Shown here: piece after piece, positions 1 through 8,155 of the stretch
Numbering within the stretch: the first letter of the stretch is position 1
Layout: the number at the start of each line of letters is the position of its first letter
From: Gammaproteobacteria bacterium
GTDB lineage: Bacteria > Pseudomonadota > Gammaproteobacteria > Enterobacterales > Kangiellaceae
DNA length: 12,864 nt
Direction of reading: 5' to 3'
Assembly (NCBI GenBank): GCA_013372875.1
Contig: JABXIW010000407.1
Coordinates: 1 to 12,864, forward strand
The notes under the pieces: model-generated
Seen by the model: the letters and a program-made list of their open reading frames with translations, nothing else
Database searches by the model: none
Told to the model about the DNA's origin: nothing
Translations under genes and position numbers: made by a program

Positions 1-1314
<1,314 letters not shown>

Positions 1315-1342
1315 CGCCAGATTTTAAGTAGTTAGACGATTT

Positions 1343-1855
1343 ATGTTACCTGTTCATGTTACCATTGCCGCCGTGATTGAAGGCTCGGGCAAAAACAAAG
1401 GCAAATTTTTGATGGTCGAGGAAGAATCATCTCGTGGACCTATTGTGTTCAATCAACCTGCTGGGCATTTAGAAGATAACGAATCGCTAGAAAATGCTAT
1501 CGTGCGCGAAGTGTATGAAGAAACTGGGATCACTTTTAGACCTACTGCACTGGTTGGCACTTACCTGTTAAATCCCGCCACCAATAATCGCCATTATTTG
1601 CGTTTTTGTTTTACCGGTTATGTTTGCGGAGATGAAACTCCTGAGCCGCATGATGATGACATTATTGCTGCCCATTGGATGAGCAAAGAAGATATTTTAG
1701 GCATTATGCCGCAGCATCGAAGTGGTTTAATTGTCGAATGTTTGCAAGATTATTTGTCGGGGCAACGCTTCCCACTAAAGTCATTGGTTTATAGTAACGA
1801 TGAAGAGTCAGTGCAACAAAAAGGCATAGAATTTTTGAAAAAATATAAACTATGA
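1343..1855 (+). CDS. nudJ: Nudix phosphatase NudJ
   Basis: Cytosolic Nudix hydrolase of the NudJ type, known in E. coli to remove phosphate from hydroxymethyl-pyrimidine pyrophosphate and nucleoside di-/triphosphates. The complete Nudix box (G-x5-E-x7-R-E-V-Y-E-E-T-G-I) is at residues 41-63, with the metal-binding glutamates of REVYEE intact. The flanks NQPAGHLE and [16 protein letters not shown] match NudJ specifically, and the position directly before mnmA is the usual one. At 170 aa it is slightly longer than the E. coli protein (153 aa), mainly at the C-terminus. ATG start 28 bp after rluE, with no strong Shine-Dalgarno sequence. Its stop overlaps the mnmA start as ATGA, suggesting translational coupling. 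The physiological substrate cannot be read from sequence. Confidence 0.93.
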   Translation: MLPVHVTIAAVIEGSGKNKGKFLMVEEESSRGPIVFNQPAGHLEDNESLENAIVREVYEETGITFRPTALVGTYLLNPATNNRHYLRFCFTGYVCGDETPEPHDDDIIAAHWMSKEDILGIMPQHRSGLIVECLQDYLSGQRFPLKSLVYSNDEESVQQKGIEFLKKYKL

Positions 1856-2982
1856 GCGCATTAATCAATAATAATCCCACTATGAAATCAAAAGCGGAAA
1901 CTAAAGTGATTGCCGGCATGTCTGGCGGCGTTGATTCGTCAGTTTCGGCTTATCTTCTTAAACAACAAGGCTATCAAGTCGAAGGTTTGTTTATGAAGAA
2001 TTGGGAAGAAGATGACGATACTGAATATTGTACCGCAGCTGAAGACTTAGCTGATGCCCAAGCGGTTTGCGATAAGTTGGGGATTAAACTACGTACCATT
2101 AATTTTGCTGCAGAATATTGGGACAATGTATTTGAGTATTTCCTCGAAGAATACCGCGCAGGTCGCACCCCAAATCCTGACATTATGTGCAATAAGGAAA
2201 TCAAATTTAAAGCCTTTCTTGATTACGCTCAGCTGCTAGGTGCTGATTACATTGCTACTGGGCATTATGTGCGCCGTGGCGAGAAAGATGGCAAGGCTAC
2301 CCTACTTCGCGGCCTCGATCCGAATAAAGATCAATCCTATTTTTTATATGCTGTTGGTCATGACAAAATTGCGAAAACACTATTTCCTGTTGGCGAATTA
2401 GATAAACCGGATGTGCGTAAAATAGCCGAAGAACAAGGCTTAATTACGGCCAAGAAAAAAGACTCCACCGGAATTTGTTTTATTGGTGAGCGAAAGTTTA
2501 CTGATTTTTTACAGCAGTATTTACCTGCGCAACCTGGCGACATTGAAACACCTGAAGGCAAAGTGATTGGCAAACATAATGGTTTGATGTACCACACGCT
2601 TGGACAACGCAAAGGTCTTGGCATTGGCGGCATGGCTGATGCTAGTGAAGAGCCTTGGTTCAGTGTGGATAAAGATTTAGGGCGCAATGTCTTAATCGTT
2701 GCGCAAGGTCATGAACACCCACTGCTAATGAGTAACTCACTGGTCGCGACGAAACTGGACTGGGTCGCTGGACAAGCTCCAGCAGATAAATTTAACTGCA
2801 CCGCAAAAAATCGCTATCGCCAAGAAGATGTCGCCTGTGAAGTGTCAAAACTCGAAGACGATCAATGGCTAGTAGACTTTGAGCAGCCTGAACGAGCGGT
2901 AACACCGGGACAGTCAGTGGTATTTTATCAAGATGATATTTGTCTAGGTGGCGGTATTATCGACACAATTAATAGAATTTAA
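1852..2982 (+). CDS. mnmA: tRNA-specific 2-thiouridylase MnmA
   Basis: ATP-dependent enzyme that inserts sulfur at C2 of U34 in tRNA-Lys, -Glu and -Gln, accepting persulfide sulfur from the IscS/Tus relay. The PP-loop SGGVDSS is at residues 24-30. The two catalytic cysteines are present: Cys113 in [13 protein letters not shown] and Cys209 in [27 protein letters not shown] and [11 protein letters not shown] are textbook family blocks and the length (376 aa) is normal (E. coli 368). Two starts are possible: ATG at 1852, overlapping the nudJ stop as ATGA, or ATG at 1882 in the same frame, giving [16 protein letters not shown], which better fits the usual N-terminus length. I keep 1852 because of the coupling overlap, but 1882 is a serious alternative. 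Followed 2 bp later by hflD. Confidence 0.97.
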   Translation: MSALINNNPTMKSKAETKVIAGMSGGVDSSVSAYLLKQQGYQVEGLFMKNWEEDDDTEYCTAAEDLADAQAVCDKLGIKLRTINFAAEYWDNVFEYFLEEYRAGRTPNPDIMCNKEIKFKAFLDYAQLLGADYIATGHYVRRGEKDGKATLLRGLDPNKDQSYFLYAVGHDKIAKTLFPVGELDKPDVRKIAEEQGLITAKKKDSTGICFIGERKFTDFLQQYLPAQPGDIETPEGKVIGKHNGLMYHTLGQRKGLGIGGMADASEEPWFSVDKDLGRNVLIVAQGHEHPLLMSNSLVATKLDWVAGQAPADKFNCTAKNRYRQEDVACEVSKLEDDQWLVDFEQPERAVTPGQSVVFYQDDICLGGGIIDTINRI

Positions 2983-2984
2983 TA

Positions 2985-3611
2985 ATGTTTTCACAAGACG
3001 CCAATTTTCCAGATATTACCTTAGCTTTGGCTGCTGTTTGCCAAGCCATCGACTGCGTGCAATCTATTGCTCGTAATGGCCAAGCGAATAAAGATGACAT
3101 GGATACCCTACTCCGCGCTACGCTGAAACTGGATGCCAAATCACCCGAAGAGATTTATGGCAGCTATAAAGACCTGCACACTGGCTTTAAAGCTATTGTT
3201 GCACAGTTGTCAGGCAATAAAACTGACGCTGATTTCGGACGTTATCTGGTAAATATCTTGAGTTTAGAAAAGCAATTTATCAGTCATCAAAAAATGGTTG
3301 GCTTAATGACCGCCAAAATCAATCAAGCAAACCGACTGTTTAATTATCAAGATAATGATGATGTGACTAGTGATTTGGTTCAGCAGCTCGCCACCGCTTA
3401 CAAAGAAACCATTTCAACTTTAAGCACCAAGATTCAAGTAACAGGTAATAGCAAATATTTAGAACAAAGTACCAATCAAAACTTGATCAGAGCCTTACTG
3501 CTTAGCGCCATCAGAAGCGCAGTGTTGTGGAGACAGTTAGGCGGCAAGAAAAGACAGTTTATCTTCAACAAAAATAAAATTGTCGAAACGGCCAAAGCCT
3601 TTATTGATTAA
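2985..3611 (+). CDS. hflD: High-frequency lysogenization protein HflD
   Basis: HflD homologue, 208 aa (E. coli 213). In E. coli HflD is membrane-associated, limits lysogeny by acting on lambda CII, and its normal cell role is uncertain. Recognisable blocks are DITLALAAVCQAIDCVQ near the N-terminus, LSLEKQF near 90, and the C-terminal KIQVTGNSKYL...IRALLLSAIRSAVLWRQLGG segment (about 147-188), which is the most conserved part. The protein appears almost entirely alpha-helical and no transmembrane helix is evident. It starts 2 bp after the mnmA stop, the typical arrangement. In many gammaproteobacteria purB follows; here the next gene is an unrelated convergent one 9 bp away, so synteny breaks at this point. 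Confidence 0.92.
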   Translation: MFSQDANFPDITLALAAVCQAIDCVQSIARNGQANKDDMDTLLRATLKLDAKSPEEIYGSYKDLHTGFKAIVAQLSGNKTDADFGRYLVNILSLEKQFISHQKMVGLMTAKINQANRLFNYQDNDDVTSDLVQQLATAYKETISTLSTKIQVTGNSKYLEQSTNQNLIRALLLSAIRSAVLWRQLGGKKRQFIFNKNKIVETAKAFID

Positions 3612-3620
3612 ATAAGACCG

Positions 3621-4295
3621 TTAGAAGTTTAGCTGCTGCGCTTCACATAAAAACCTTACCAGTGGTAAAGTTTTTTTATATTTCTTGGTAATAATTTTAA
3701 CTATATTTTTATCGTAAAGCTCTTTTTTACTTAATGGTGCTATGACCATAAAATCCTTGCGTTTAAGATCCTCAATGTTTGGATGGTCTTTAGCAAAACC
3801 TCTTGGTGGGTTAGTTAATGATTCACCGACCATTTCAAATTCAGAGAATAAACTTTTATTAGTTTTGACTTTTTTCCAAGCAGCAGGAGCCTCATCAATC
3901 AATTCACGGATATTTTTTAAGGCTTTAGATTCAGGATGCCACATCCCAGCACCGACAAAAGCCTCGTCCGTAGCAATATGCAAGTAAAAACCTGGCGCAT
4001 GCACATCTTTACCGAATTGATGACGAAACTGAATGCCCACGTTGGTTTTATAAGGCGTTTTATCCTTTGAGAATCTGGTATCACGATAAGGTCTCATCAT
4101 CGAGCCACCGACTTTCTTAGGGATCGCTAAAAAATACGGAGAAAGTTTTTTAAGCTCAGGCTGAAATGCTTCAATAAATCTCAGCGCTGGAGTGCGCACA
4201 AAGCTTTCATATTCCTCTTTGTGCTCATTAAACCAGTCGCGATTATTGTTAAGTTTTAAATTTTCTAAAAATGCAATCGTATTTCTATTAAACAA
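3621..4295 (-). CDS. DUF2461 / TIGR02453 family protein
   Basis: Protein of the DUF2461 family (224 aa, normal length), whose biochemical function is not established. Family blocks visible are FLENLKLNNNRDWFNEHK (9-26), the basic stretch RPYRDTRFSKDKTPYKTNVG (68-87), PGFYLHI (101-107) and GMWHPE (117-122). No signal peptide or membrane helix, so probably cytoplasmic. The start is TTG at 4295, with AAGGA seven bases upstream; that Shine-Dalgarno sequence overlaps the stop codon of the preceding PDZ-like gene (TAAGGA), which argues for translational coupling and membership of the sigma-factor operon. Convergent with hflD with a 9-bp gap. No catalytic role should be claimed; the conserved Arg/Lys/Asp cluster may bind an anionic ligand, which is speculation. 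Confidence 0.85.
   Translation of the reverse strand: MFNRNTIAFLENLKLNNNRDWFNEHKEEYESFVRTPALRFIEAFQPELKKLSPYFLAIPKKVGGSMMRPYRDTRFSKDKTPYKTNVGIQFRHQFGKDVHAPGFYLHIATDEAFVGAGMWHPESKALKNIRELIDEAPAAWKKVKTNKSLFSEFEMVGESLTNPPRGFAKDHPNIEDLKRKDFMVIAPLSKKELYDKNIVKIITKKYKKTLPLVRFLCEAQQLNF
3649..3677 (+). terminator. Possible intrinsic terminator after hflD, inside the convergent gene
   Basis: AAAAACCTTACC (3649-3660) pairs with GGTAAAGTTTTT (3664-3675) across a 3-nt AGT loop, with one C-A mismatch, and the T run extends to 3677. It lies 37 bp past the hflD stop. The stem is AT-rich with only a few GC pairs, so efficiency is doubtful. In the opposite-strand RNA the mismatch becomes a G-U wobble, but there the hairpin sits in the last coding codons of the DUF2461 gene. 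Confidence 0.4.
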
Positions 4296-4305
4296 TTTCT
4301 TATCC

Positions 4306-5166
4306 TTATAGCTCGCACTCTTTATCAGTGACCTTCCAAACGATCGGCTTCCAATAAGGCTCTCCTCTTGAGATCATTCTTTTGGTGCTATCAAATTCAG
4401 CAGCTAAATGGTACGTTTTATTGACTTCTATATCAATTTCTAGCTCTTTTGCTTTGACAAAATTAGGGCGATTAACTCTTAAACCTCTTGCGCTGATATA
4501 TTCATTTAACTTAATGATATGTTTTCCTGGACGCAAACGAACCGTTTCCCTACCTCGAACGATGTTTTTACCATCAATTTGGTTTATAGAAACACCGTAA
4601 TAATCTTTAGTCACTGGCGGCCTAAAGAATACTGATATTTTGCCACAAGCGCCATCAGGGTACTCTTGCACGCTTTCTACCACTTCCTCCATAGGTAGTT
4701 CTGTCTGCAACTTCCAAGCTACTGCCTGCGTGGTAGCAACTTCGCCAGATAAAGTTTTCTTTTCATTACCTCGCTTTAAACTTACTGATATAGACTGACC
4801 ACTAGTAAGTTGCAGAGGGCTTTCCAATTCTTGCAGCTCACCATTCAAGTGCAAAGCTAATATTTGATCACCAGATTTAATACCTAAACTGTCTGCTTGA
4901 CCCGAAGGCGTCACCAAAAGCACCTTTTTATTTGAATCTAAGACTAAACCTAATGGAGAAGCTGTTTCAGAGTCTTGCTGAATGAATAAGTCAACACTCT
5001 TATCATCATGCCCAGCAGCTTTTTCCAGCTCGACAATTTTATTCAAAGTATTATTTATAGTTTGTTTTAGTTCATTGGCTAACTCTTTCGCTTGGGCAGT
5101 TTTCAACTCCGATGACTTTACCATTGGACTAATTAAAACTAACAAAATTAATAATAGTTTTTTCAA
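4306..5166 (-). CDS. Exported PDZ-like domain protein
   Basis: I place the start at TTG 5166 (286 aa) because AAGGAG sits just upstream and the product then begins MKKLLLILLVLISPMVKSSE, a clean signal peptide; the longer open frame starting at 5211 would add 15 residues ahead of the signal and overlap the preceding gene. After the signal comes a helical region (about 20-52), then a PDZ-like fold at about 70-135, with VLLVTPSGQADSLGIKSGDQILAL being the usual ligand-loop/hydrophobic pattern. The remaining half (about 165-286) is a beta-rich domain with RLRPGKHIIKLNEYI and YHLAAEF segments that I cannot assign to a named family. Two cysteines, Cys174 and Cys284, could form a disulfide in the periplasm. 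No protease residues are seen, so a binding or sensing role is likelier than proteolysis. Lies 13 bp after the putative anti-sigma gene. Confidence 0.8.
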   Translation of the reverse strand: MKKLLLILLVLISPMVKSSELKTAQAKELANELKQTINNTLNKIVELEKAAGHDDKSVDLFIQQDSETASPLGLVLDSNKKVLLVTPSGQADSLGIKSGDQILALHLNGELQELESPLQLTSGQSISVSLKRGNEKKTLSGEVATTQAVAWKLQTELPMEEVVESVQEYPDGACGKISVFFRPPVTKDYYGVSINQIDGKNIVRGRETVRLRPGKHIIKLNEYISARGLRVNRPNFVKAKELEIDIEVNKTYHLAAEFDSTKRMISRGEPYWKPIVWKVTDKECEL

Positions 5167-5179
5167 TGCACTCTCCTTT

Positions 5180-5683
5180 TCAAATACGCAATAAATCAGA
5201 GTTAGAATCATATAAACTCTTAACCATACTCAACTTTTCAATGCGTTCATTCATTAATGAAACCACCTTCGAGTTGTCAAAATTTTCAGACAATACCAAC
5301 TGCAAATCTTTATCAATGTTGGCAATTTGACTATTCAATCTATTTATTTCCATGAATACGGCAGGACTTATACTTGATTTTTCAAGCTGACTAATTGATT
5401 GTTCTAGCTGTTTAGACGACTCAAAAGCCAAGTCAAGCTCGCTTCTAGGATTTGCGTCATTAGACAAATCGCCGAATTGACTAGACATATAAACGGCTAC
5501 CACTAAAAAAGATGCTGCAATCGATAGTGGAACCCATGCGACTTTTCGTTTGACAGCAAGCGGCCTCGACTGCAAATCACTTTTGTTAATAAGCTCAAGT
5601 ACTACATCATCTACAGCTGCTGTAGGCTCTCTAAGCGACTCTTGGCTAAGTTGTTGTTGAAGTTTTTTCTCTAGATGTTCCAT
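5180..5683 (-). CDS. Putative membrane anti-sigma factor
   Basis: No strong family match; function is inferred from architecture and position. The 167-residue product has a cytoplasmic-type N-terminal segment (1-46), a single hydrophobic helix at about 48-66 (VAWVPLSIAASFLVVAVYMSS) preceded by KRK, consistent with an N-in orientation, and a C-terminal periplasmic region rich in heptad-like Leu/Ile (about 80-165), probably a helical hairpin or coiled coil. This layout, directly downstream of an ECF sigma gene (4-bp gap), is typical of anti-sigma factors. It lacks the H-x3-C-x2-C zinc motif of the ZAS class. Start ATG with GGGTGA just upstream, inside the end of the sigma gene. It could instead be a membrane partner that does not bind the sigma factor. 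Confidence 0.65.
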   Translation of the reverse strand: MEHLEKKLQQQLSQESLREPTAAVDDVVLELINKSDLQSRPLAVKRKVAWVPLSIAASFLVVAVYMSSQFGDLSNDANPRSELDLAFESSKQLEQSISQLEKSSISPAVFMEINRLNSQIANIDKDLQLVLSENFDNSKVVSLMNERIEKLSMVKSLYDSNSDLLRI

Positions 5684-5687
5684 ACGA

Positions 5688-6239
5688 TCACCCGTTCATA
5701 ACGCCACTGTATGAGGTTTTAGTAACCAGTTGCTTCAATTTATTCATGGCTCTACGATAAATTTGCTTAGAATTCACTTCACTAATCTCAAGTTGCTCGG
5801 CAACTTCTTTATGAGTCGCGCCTTCTACTAAAAACAAAATAATCACCAAGCGTTCCCGCTCATTTAAATTAATAAGGTATTTTTCAAGGTCAAGATTTGT
5901 TTCACCTAGGGTGTCAGTTTCATAACTGCTCAACTCATCCATTGATTCCAAGCCAATTTCCTTTTTATGTTTATTAATATGATCAATGCTTGCACGATAA
6001 GTTAATGTTTTTAACCAACCATTAAACTTTGCGGGATCATTCAAATTACTAACCTTATTCATCATTTTTACAATCACCTGTTGTAAAATATCTTCAGCAG
6101 CACAACTGTCCTGCAAAATTCTATAGGATAAACCTAATATCGCGGATTTATACTCATGATAAATTTGCGTTATCGCAAACTTATCCCCCTCTTGAGCTTT
6201 TTGTATCACTTTTATCGGCAAGCGCTTACTAAACGACAC
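5688..6239 (-). CDS. ECF-family RNA polymerase sigma factor
   Basis: Extracytoplasmic-function sigma-70 factor (183 aa, normal length). Region 2 spans about 24-94, with the core-binding helix pattern CAAEDILQQVIVKMMNK (46-62) and the -10-recognition part FNGWLKTLTYRASIDHINKHKK. Region 4 spans about 118-170, with LNERERLVIILFLVEGATHKEVAEQLEISEVNSKQIYRRAMNKL forming the helix-turn-helix for -35 recognition; region 3 is missing as expected. Start is GTG at 6239 with AAGGA seven bases upstream. It heads a run sigma, putative anti-sigma, exported PDZ-like protein and DUF2461, so the module probably transduces an envelope signal to transcription. The 61-bp upstream gap shows no convincing sigma-70 or ECF-type promoter, so autoregulation is unproven. 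The ECF group number cannot be given without a search. Confidence 0.92.
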   Translation of the reverse strand: MSFSKRLPIKVIQKAQEGDKFAITQIYHEYKSAILGLSYRILQDSCAAEDILQQVIVKMMNKVSNLNDPAKFNGWLKTLTYRASIDHINKHKKEIGLESMDELSSYETDTLGETNLDLEKYLINLNERERLVIILFLVEGATHKEVAEQLEISEVNSKQIYRRAMNKLKQLVTKTSYSGVMNG

Positions 6240-6300
6240 GATTATCCTTCTTATTCATTTATTGTTTTGACGGTTCATAATTAGTAAAAGTGACATCCTA

Positions 6301-6972
6301 TTAAGGCTTTTCATCAATATTTACAAAATAAACGGCCCAATAATCTAAATGTGGGCTTTGCAAATTCCTAAAATAGCCAACTCCTAACTGAGTTTGCTTT
6401 AAATAAAAAGGATTCTCAGCAAGCAGATGTGTTTTATGTGGATAGGATGACTGGAAACTGAGCCACGTATCTTCCGCAAACTCTTCCCCACCCATTACCG
6501 CTTCAACCGTATTGAATTGCATCTGCTCGGATGCAGACAAAGGGTAATTTAGTTGAATTAAACGCCGATTAGGGCCTTCAAAATATCCTTTATGACTGAC
6601 AACCCCTAAATGAGCCATTTCCTTAGCTTTTTGCTGGGCTATTGCTGCTAATTGATTATCACAATGAATAATGAGCCGTTGCTGTTCACTATCTTGTACG
6701 ATTAATTTTGCAAGTTCTCGTGACTGCTCATTTAAGCCACAATCAGTGAAATCTTGAGGGTGCTGCGCTTTTTTGTTCGCAACTTTGGGGAGATTTGATG
6801 TTGGTTCTGTGGCTTTAGTGGTTTTCGAGAAACTTTGTTTCTTTGGCGAAACTATAGGCTTTGGCTGCTCGTGAGTTGTAGAGCAGCCAAGCAGTAAGGC
6901 AAAGCTAAAGCTCGTTAGGCTCAGCTTCCAATTTTTTAATGTAGAGATCTTGTTTGCTATAAGGGATCTCAA
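6301..6972 (-). CDS. CAP/SCP-domain lipoprotein
   Basis: Predicted lipoprotein: an N-terminal basic/hydrophobic segment ends in a lipobox LLGC, with Cys30 the lipidation site, followed by a Lys/Pro/Thr-rich linker (31-75). Residues about 85-220 resemble a CAP (cysteine-rich secretory/SCP/PR-1) domain: LAAIAQQKAKEMAHLGVVSHKG with His127, GPNRRL (133-138), Glu157 in TVEAVMGG, SSYPHKTHLL (His179/His182), then LGVGY and YWAVYFV. Cys78 and Cys104 may pair. The bacterial CAP role is generally unclear (extracellular or wall-associated). The start used is TTG at 6972, with GAGGAAGG just upstream, giving a 68-nt overlap with the end of the mscS-type gene; a start further inside is possible but would shorten the signal's n-region. 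The 61-bp gap after it separates it from the sigma gene. Confidence 0.78.
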   Translation of the reverse strand: MRSLIANKISTLKNWKLSLTSFSFALLLGCSTTHEQPKPIVSPKKQSFSKTTKATEPTSNLPKVANKKAQHPQDFTDCGLNEQSRELAKLIVQDSEQQRLIIHCDNQLAAIAQQKAKEMAHLGVVSHKGYFEGPNRRLIQLNYPLSASEQMQFNTVEAVMGGEEFAEDTWLSFQSSYPHKTHLLAENPFYLKQTQLGVGYFRNLQSPHLDYWAVYFVNIDEKP

Positions 6973-8071
6973 TGCCTTCCTCTCGGAATCGCTTGTGGAT
7001 AGCTAGTATCATGGCATGCATTACTCGGCCACGCAATTCGGGGTGGCTGATCCAAAACTGCAATTGAAAATCAACGCTAGAAGCGCCAAATAACTTGGCT
7101 CTTACTCTCGGCTCTGGAAATTTCAGCACGCCATCATTTTTATCGGCTTCTTCTTGCAATACCCTGACTACTAAATCCAAATCGGTATCGTAAGCCACAC
7201 CCACTGGTAATCTCACGCGAGTTTTGACCGATGGGCCGCCGCTTTCATTAACGATTTTTGCATTACCCATAACTGAGTTTGGAATGGTCACTTCCACATC
7301 ATCTCGGGTCATTAAGCGAGTGGAGCGAATGCCTACATGAGTCACTTTGCCACGTTCACCTGTATCCAAAACAATGTAGTCACCTATTTTATAGGGTGAG
7401 TCGGCAACAATAAAAAAACCTGCAAACAAATTTGCTAACGTATCTTTTGCCGCAAAGCCGACCGCGATACCGACAACACCTGCAGATGCTAACCAAGCAG
7501 TAGGATCTTTGCCCCAAAGTAAAATCAGAAAATAAGAAAAAGCACCAATTAACAATATTTGGCTAGCAATATTCAATATTGGCAAAGTTCGTTCTTCGAT
7601 AAAGCTAAAGCTCTTGCGGTTCTCGCTAATCGCTTGCAGCAGCAACTTAGAGCCTTTAAGTGCAGTTATCATCAAGGAAATAACTAAGATGCTCATCACA
7701 ACCCGCTTCAAAAAACGTTCGTTGTCCATATCGAACAACAAGGCATCTACCGCCAACATCATTGAAATAAAAAAGATAACACTAAACACACTTTTAGCTA
7801 AAAGCGCGATCAGCTTATCGTCGTATTGATTCTTAGTTTTGGAAACCAAATAAGTCGCAACCGACTTAAATAGCCACTGCAAAACTTTACCCAGTATGTA
7901 GCCCCCAGCCAGCACCACAATAAACAATAACCAAGGATAATCTTGCAACTGTTGCCAATAAGGTTGAATAAAGTCGGGTAGCCAAGATTTACTATTTAAA
8001 AAAGTATCTTCTACTTGTTTCAGAGTTTCTGAGCTTTGCGGAGTTGATTCAGGATTTTGTTGTTCTGCCAT
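6905..8071 (-). CDS. MscS-family mechanosensitive ion channel
   Basis: Small-conductance mechanosensitive channel homologue, 388 aa, longer than E. coli MscS (286 aa). An N-terminal polar segment (1-44) precedes hydrophobic helices at about 46-66, 90-112, 122-142 and 164-187, then the pore-lining helix with the Gly/Ala-rich signature ASAGVVGIAVGFAAKDTLANL at about 195-215. The beta domain follows (FIVADSPYKIGDYIVLDTGERGKV, IPNSVMGNAKIVN), and the C-terminus has the family's GIEIPYSKQDLYIKK. It acts in the inner membrane, releasing solutes on hypo-osmotic shock in characterised relatives. Start ATG at 8071 with weak ribosome-binding sequence. The secDF terminator lies only 10 bp upstream, and the 3' end overlaps the lipoprotein gene by 68 nt, suggesting the two are co-transcribed. 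Confidence 0.93.
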   Translation of the reverse strand: MAEQQNPESTPQSSETLKQVEDTFLNSKSWLPDFIQPYWQQLQDYPWLLFIVVLAGGYILGKVLQWLFKSVATYLVSKTKNQYDDKLIALLAKSVFSVIFFISMMLAVDALLFDMDNERFLKRVVMSILVISLMITALKGSKLLLQAISENRKSFSFIEERTLPILNIASQILLIGAFSYFLILLWGKDPTAWLASAGVVGIAVGFAAKDTLANLFAGFFIVADSPYKIGDYIVLDTGERGKVTHVGIRSTRLMTRDDVEVTIPNSVMGNAKIVNESGGPSVKTRVRLPVGVAYDTDLDLVVRVLQEEADKNDGVLKFPEPRVRAKLFGASSVDFQLQFWISHPELRGRVMHAMILAIHKRFREEGIEIPYSKQDLYIKKLEAEPNEL

Positions 8072-8080
8072 AATCTTAAT

Positions 8081-8115
8081 AAAAAAAGGCTTAGTTGATT
8101 AATTCTAAGCCTTTT
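8081..8115 (-). terminator. Intrinsic terminator of the queA-tgt-yajC-secD-secF operon
   Basis: In the leftward direction AAAAGGCTTAG and CTAAGCCTTTT form an 11-bp perfect stem around a 10-nt loop, followed by an uninterrupted T run (7 T in total, to 8081). It starts 38 bp after the secF stop codon. This is a classical Rho-independent terminator. It ends only 9 bp before the mscS-type start codon. Confidence 0.88.
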
Positions 8116-8126
8116 AAAATGAATTT

Positions 8127-8155
8127 AATATGAAAAGAATCTAATAATTTGCCTA
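8127..8155 (-). promoter_or_regulatory. Tentative promoter for the mscS-type gene
   Basis: Reading leftwards, TAGGCA (8155-8150, 4 of 6 to TTGACA) and CATATT (8132-8127, 4 of 6 to TATAAT) are separated by exactly 17 bp, overlapping the secF stop codon. If used, the transcript would begin just before the secDF terminator hairpin, placing that hairpin in the mscS leader. Such matches are common by chance in AT-rich DNA. Confidence 0.25.

Noticed and set aside
5167..5211. Upstream 15-residue extension of the PDZ-like protein from a start at 5211
   Set aside because: It would place charged residues before a clean signal peptide and overlap the preceding gene, while the TTG at 5166 has its own AAGGAG.
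6240..6300. GAACC and GTC motifs upstream of the sigma gene as an autoregulatory ECF promoter
   Set aside because: The GAACC and GTC elements are adjacent instead of about 16 bp apart, so they do not form a -35/-10 pair; no convincing promoter can be assigned in this gap.
3621..8071. Phage-defence or mobile island in the middle block
   Set aside because: No integrase, transposase, nuclease, toxin-antitoxin pair, tRNA or flanking direct repeats are visible; the genes look like ordinary envelope and regulatory functions.
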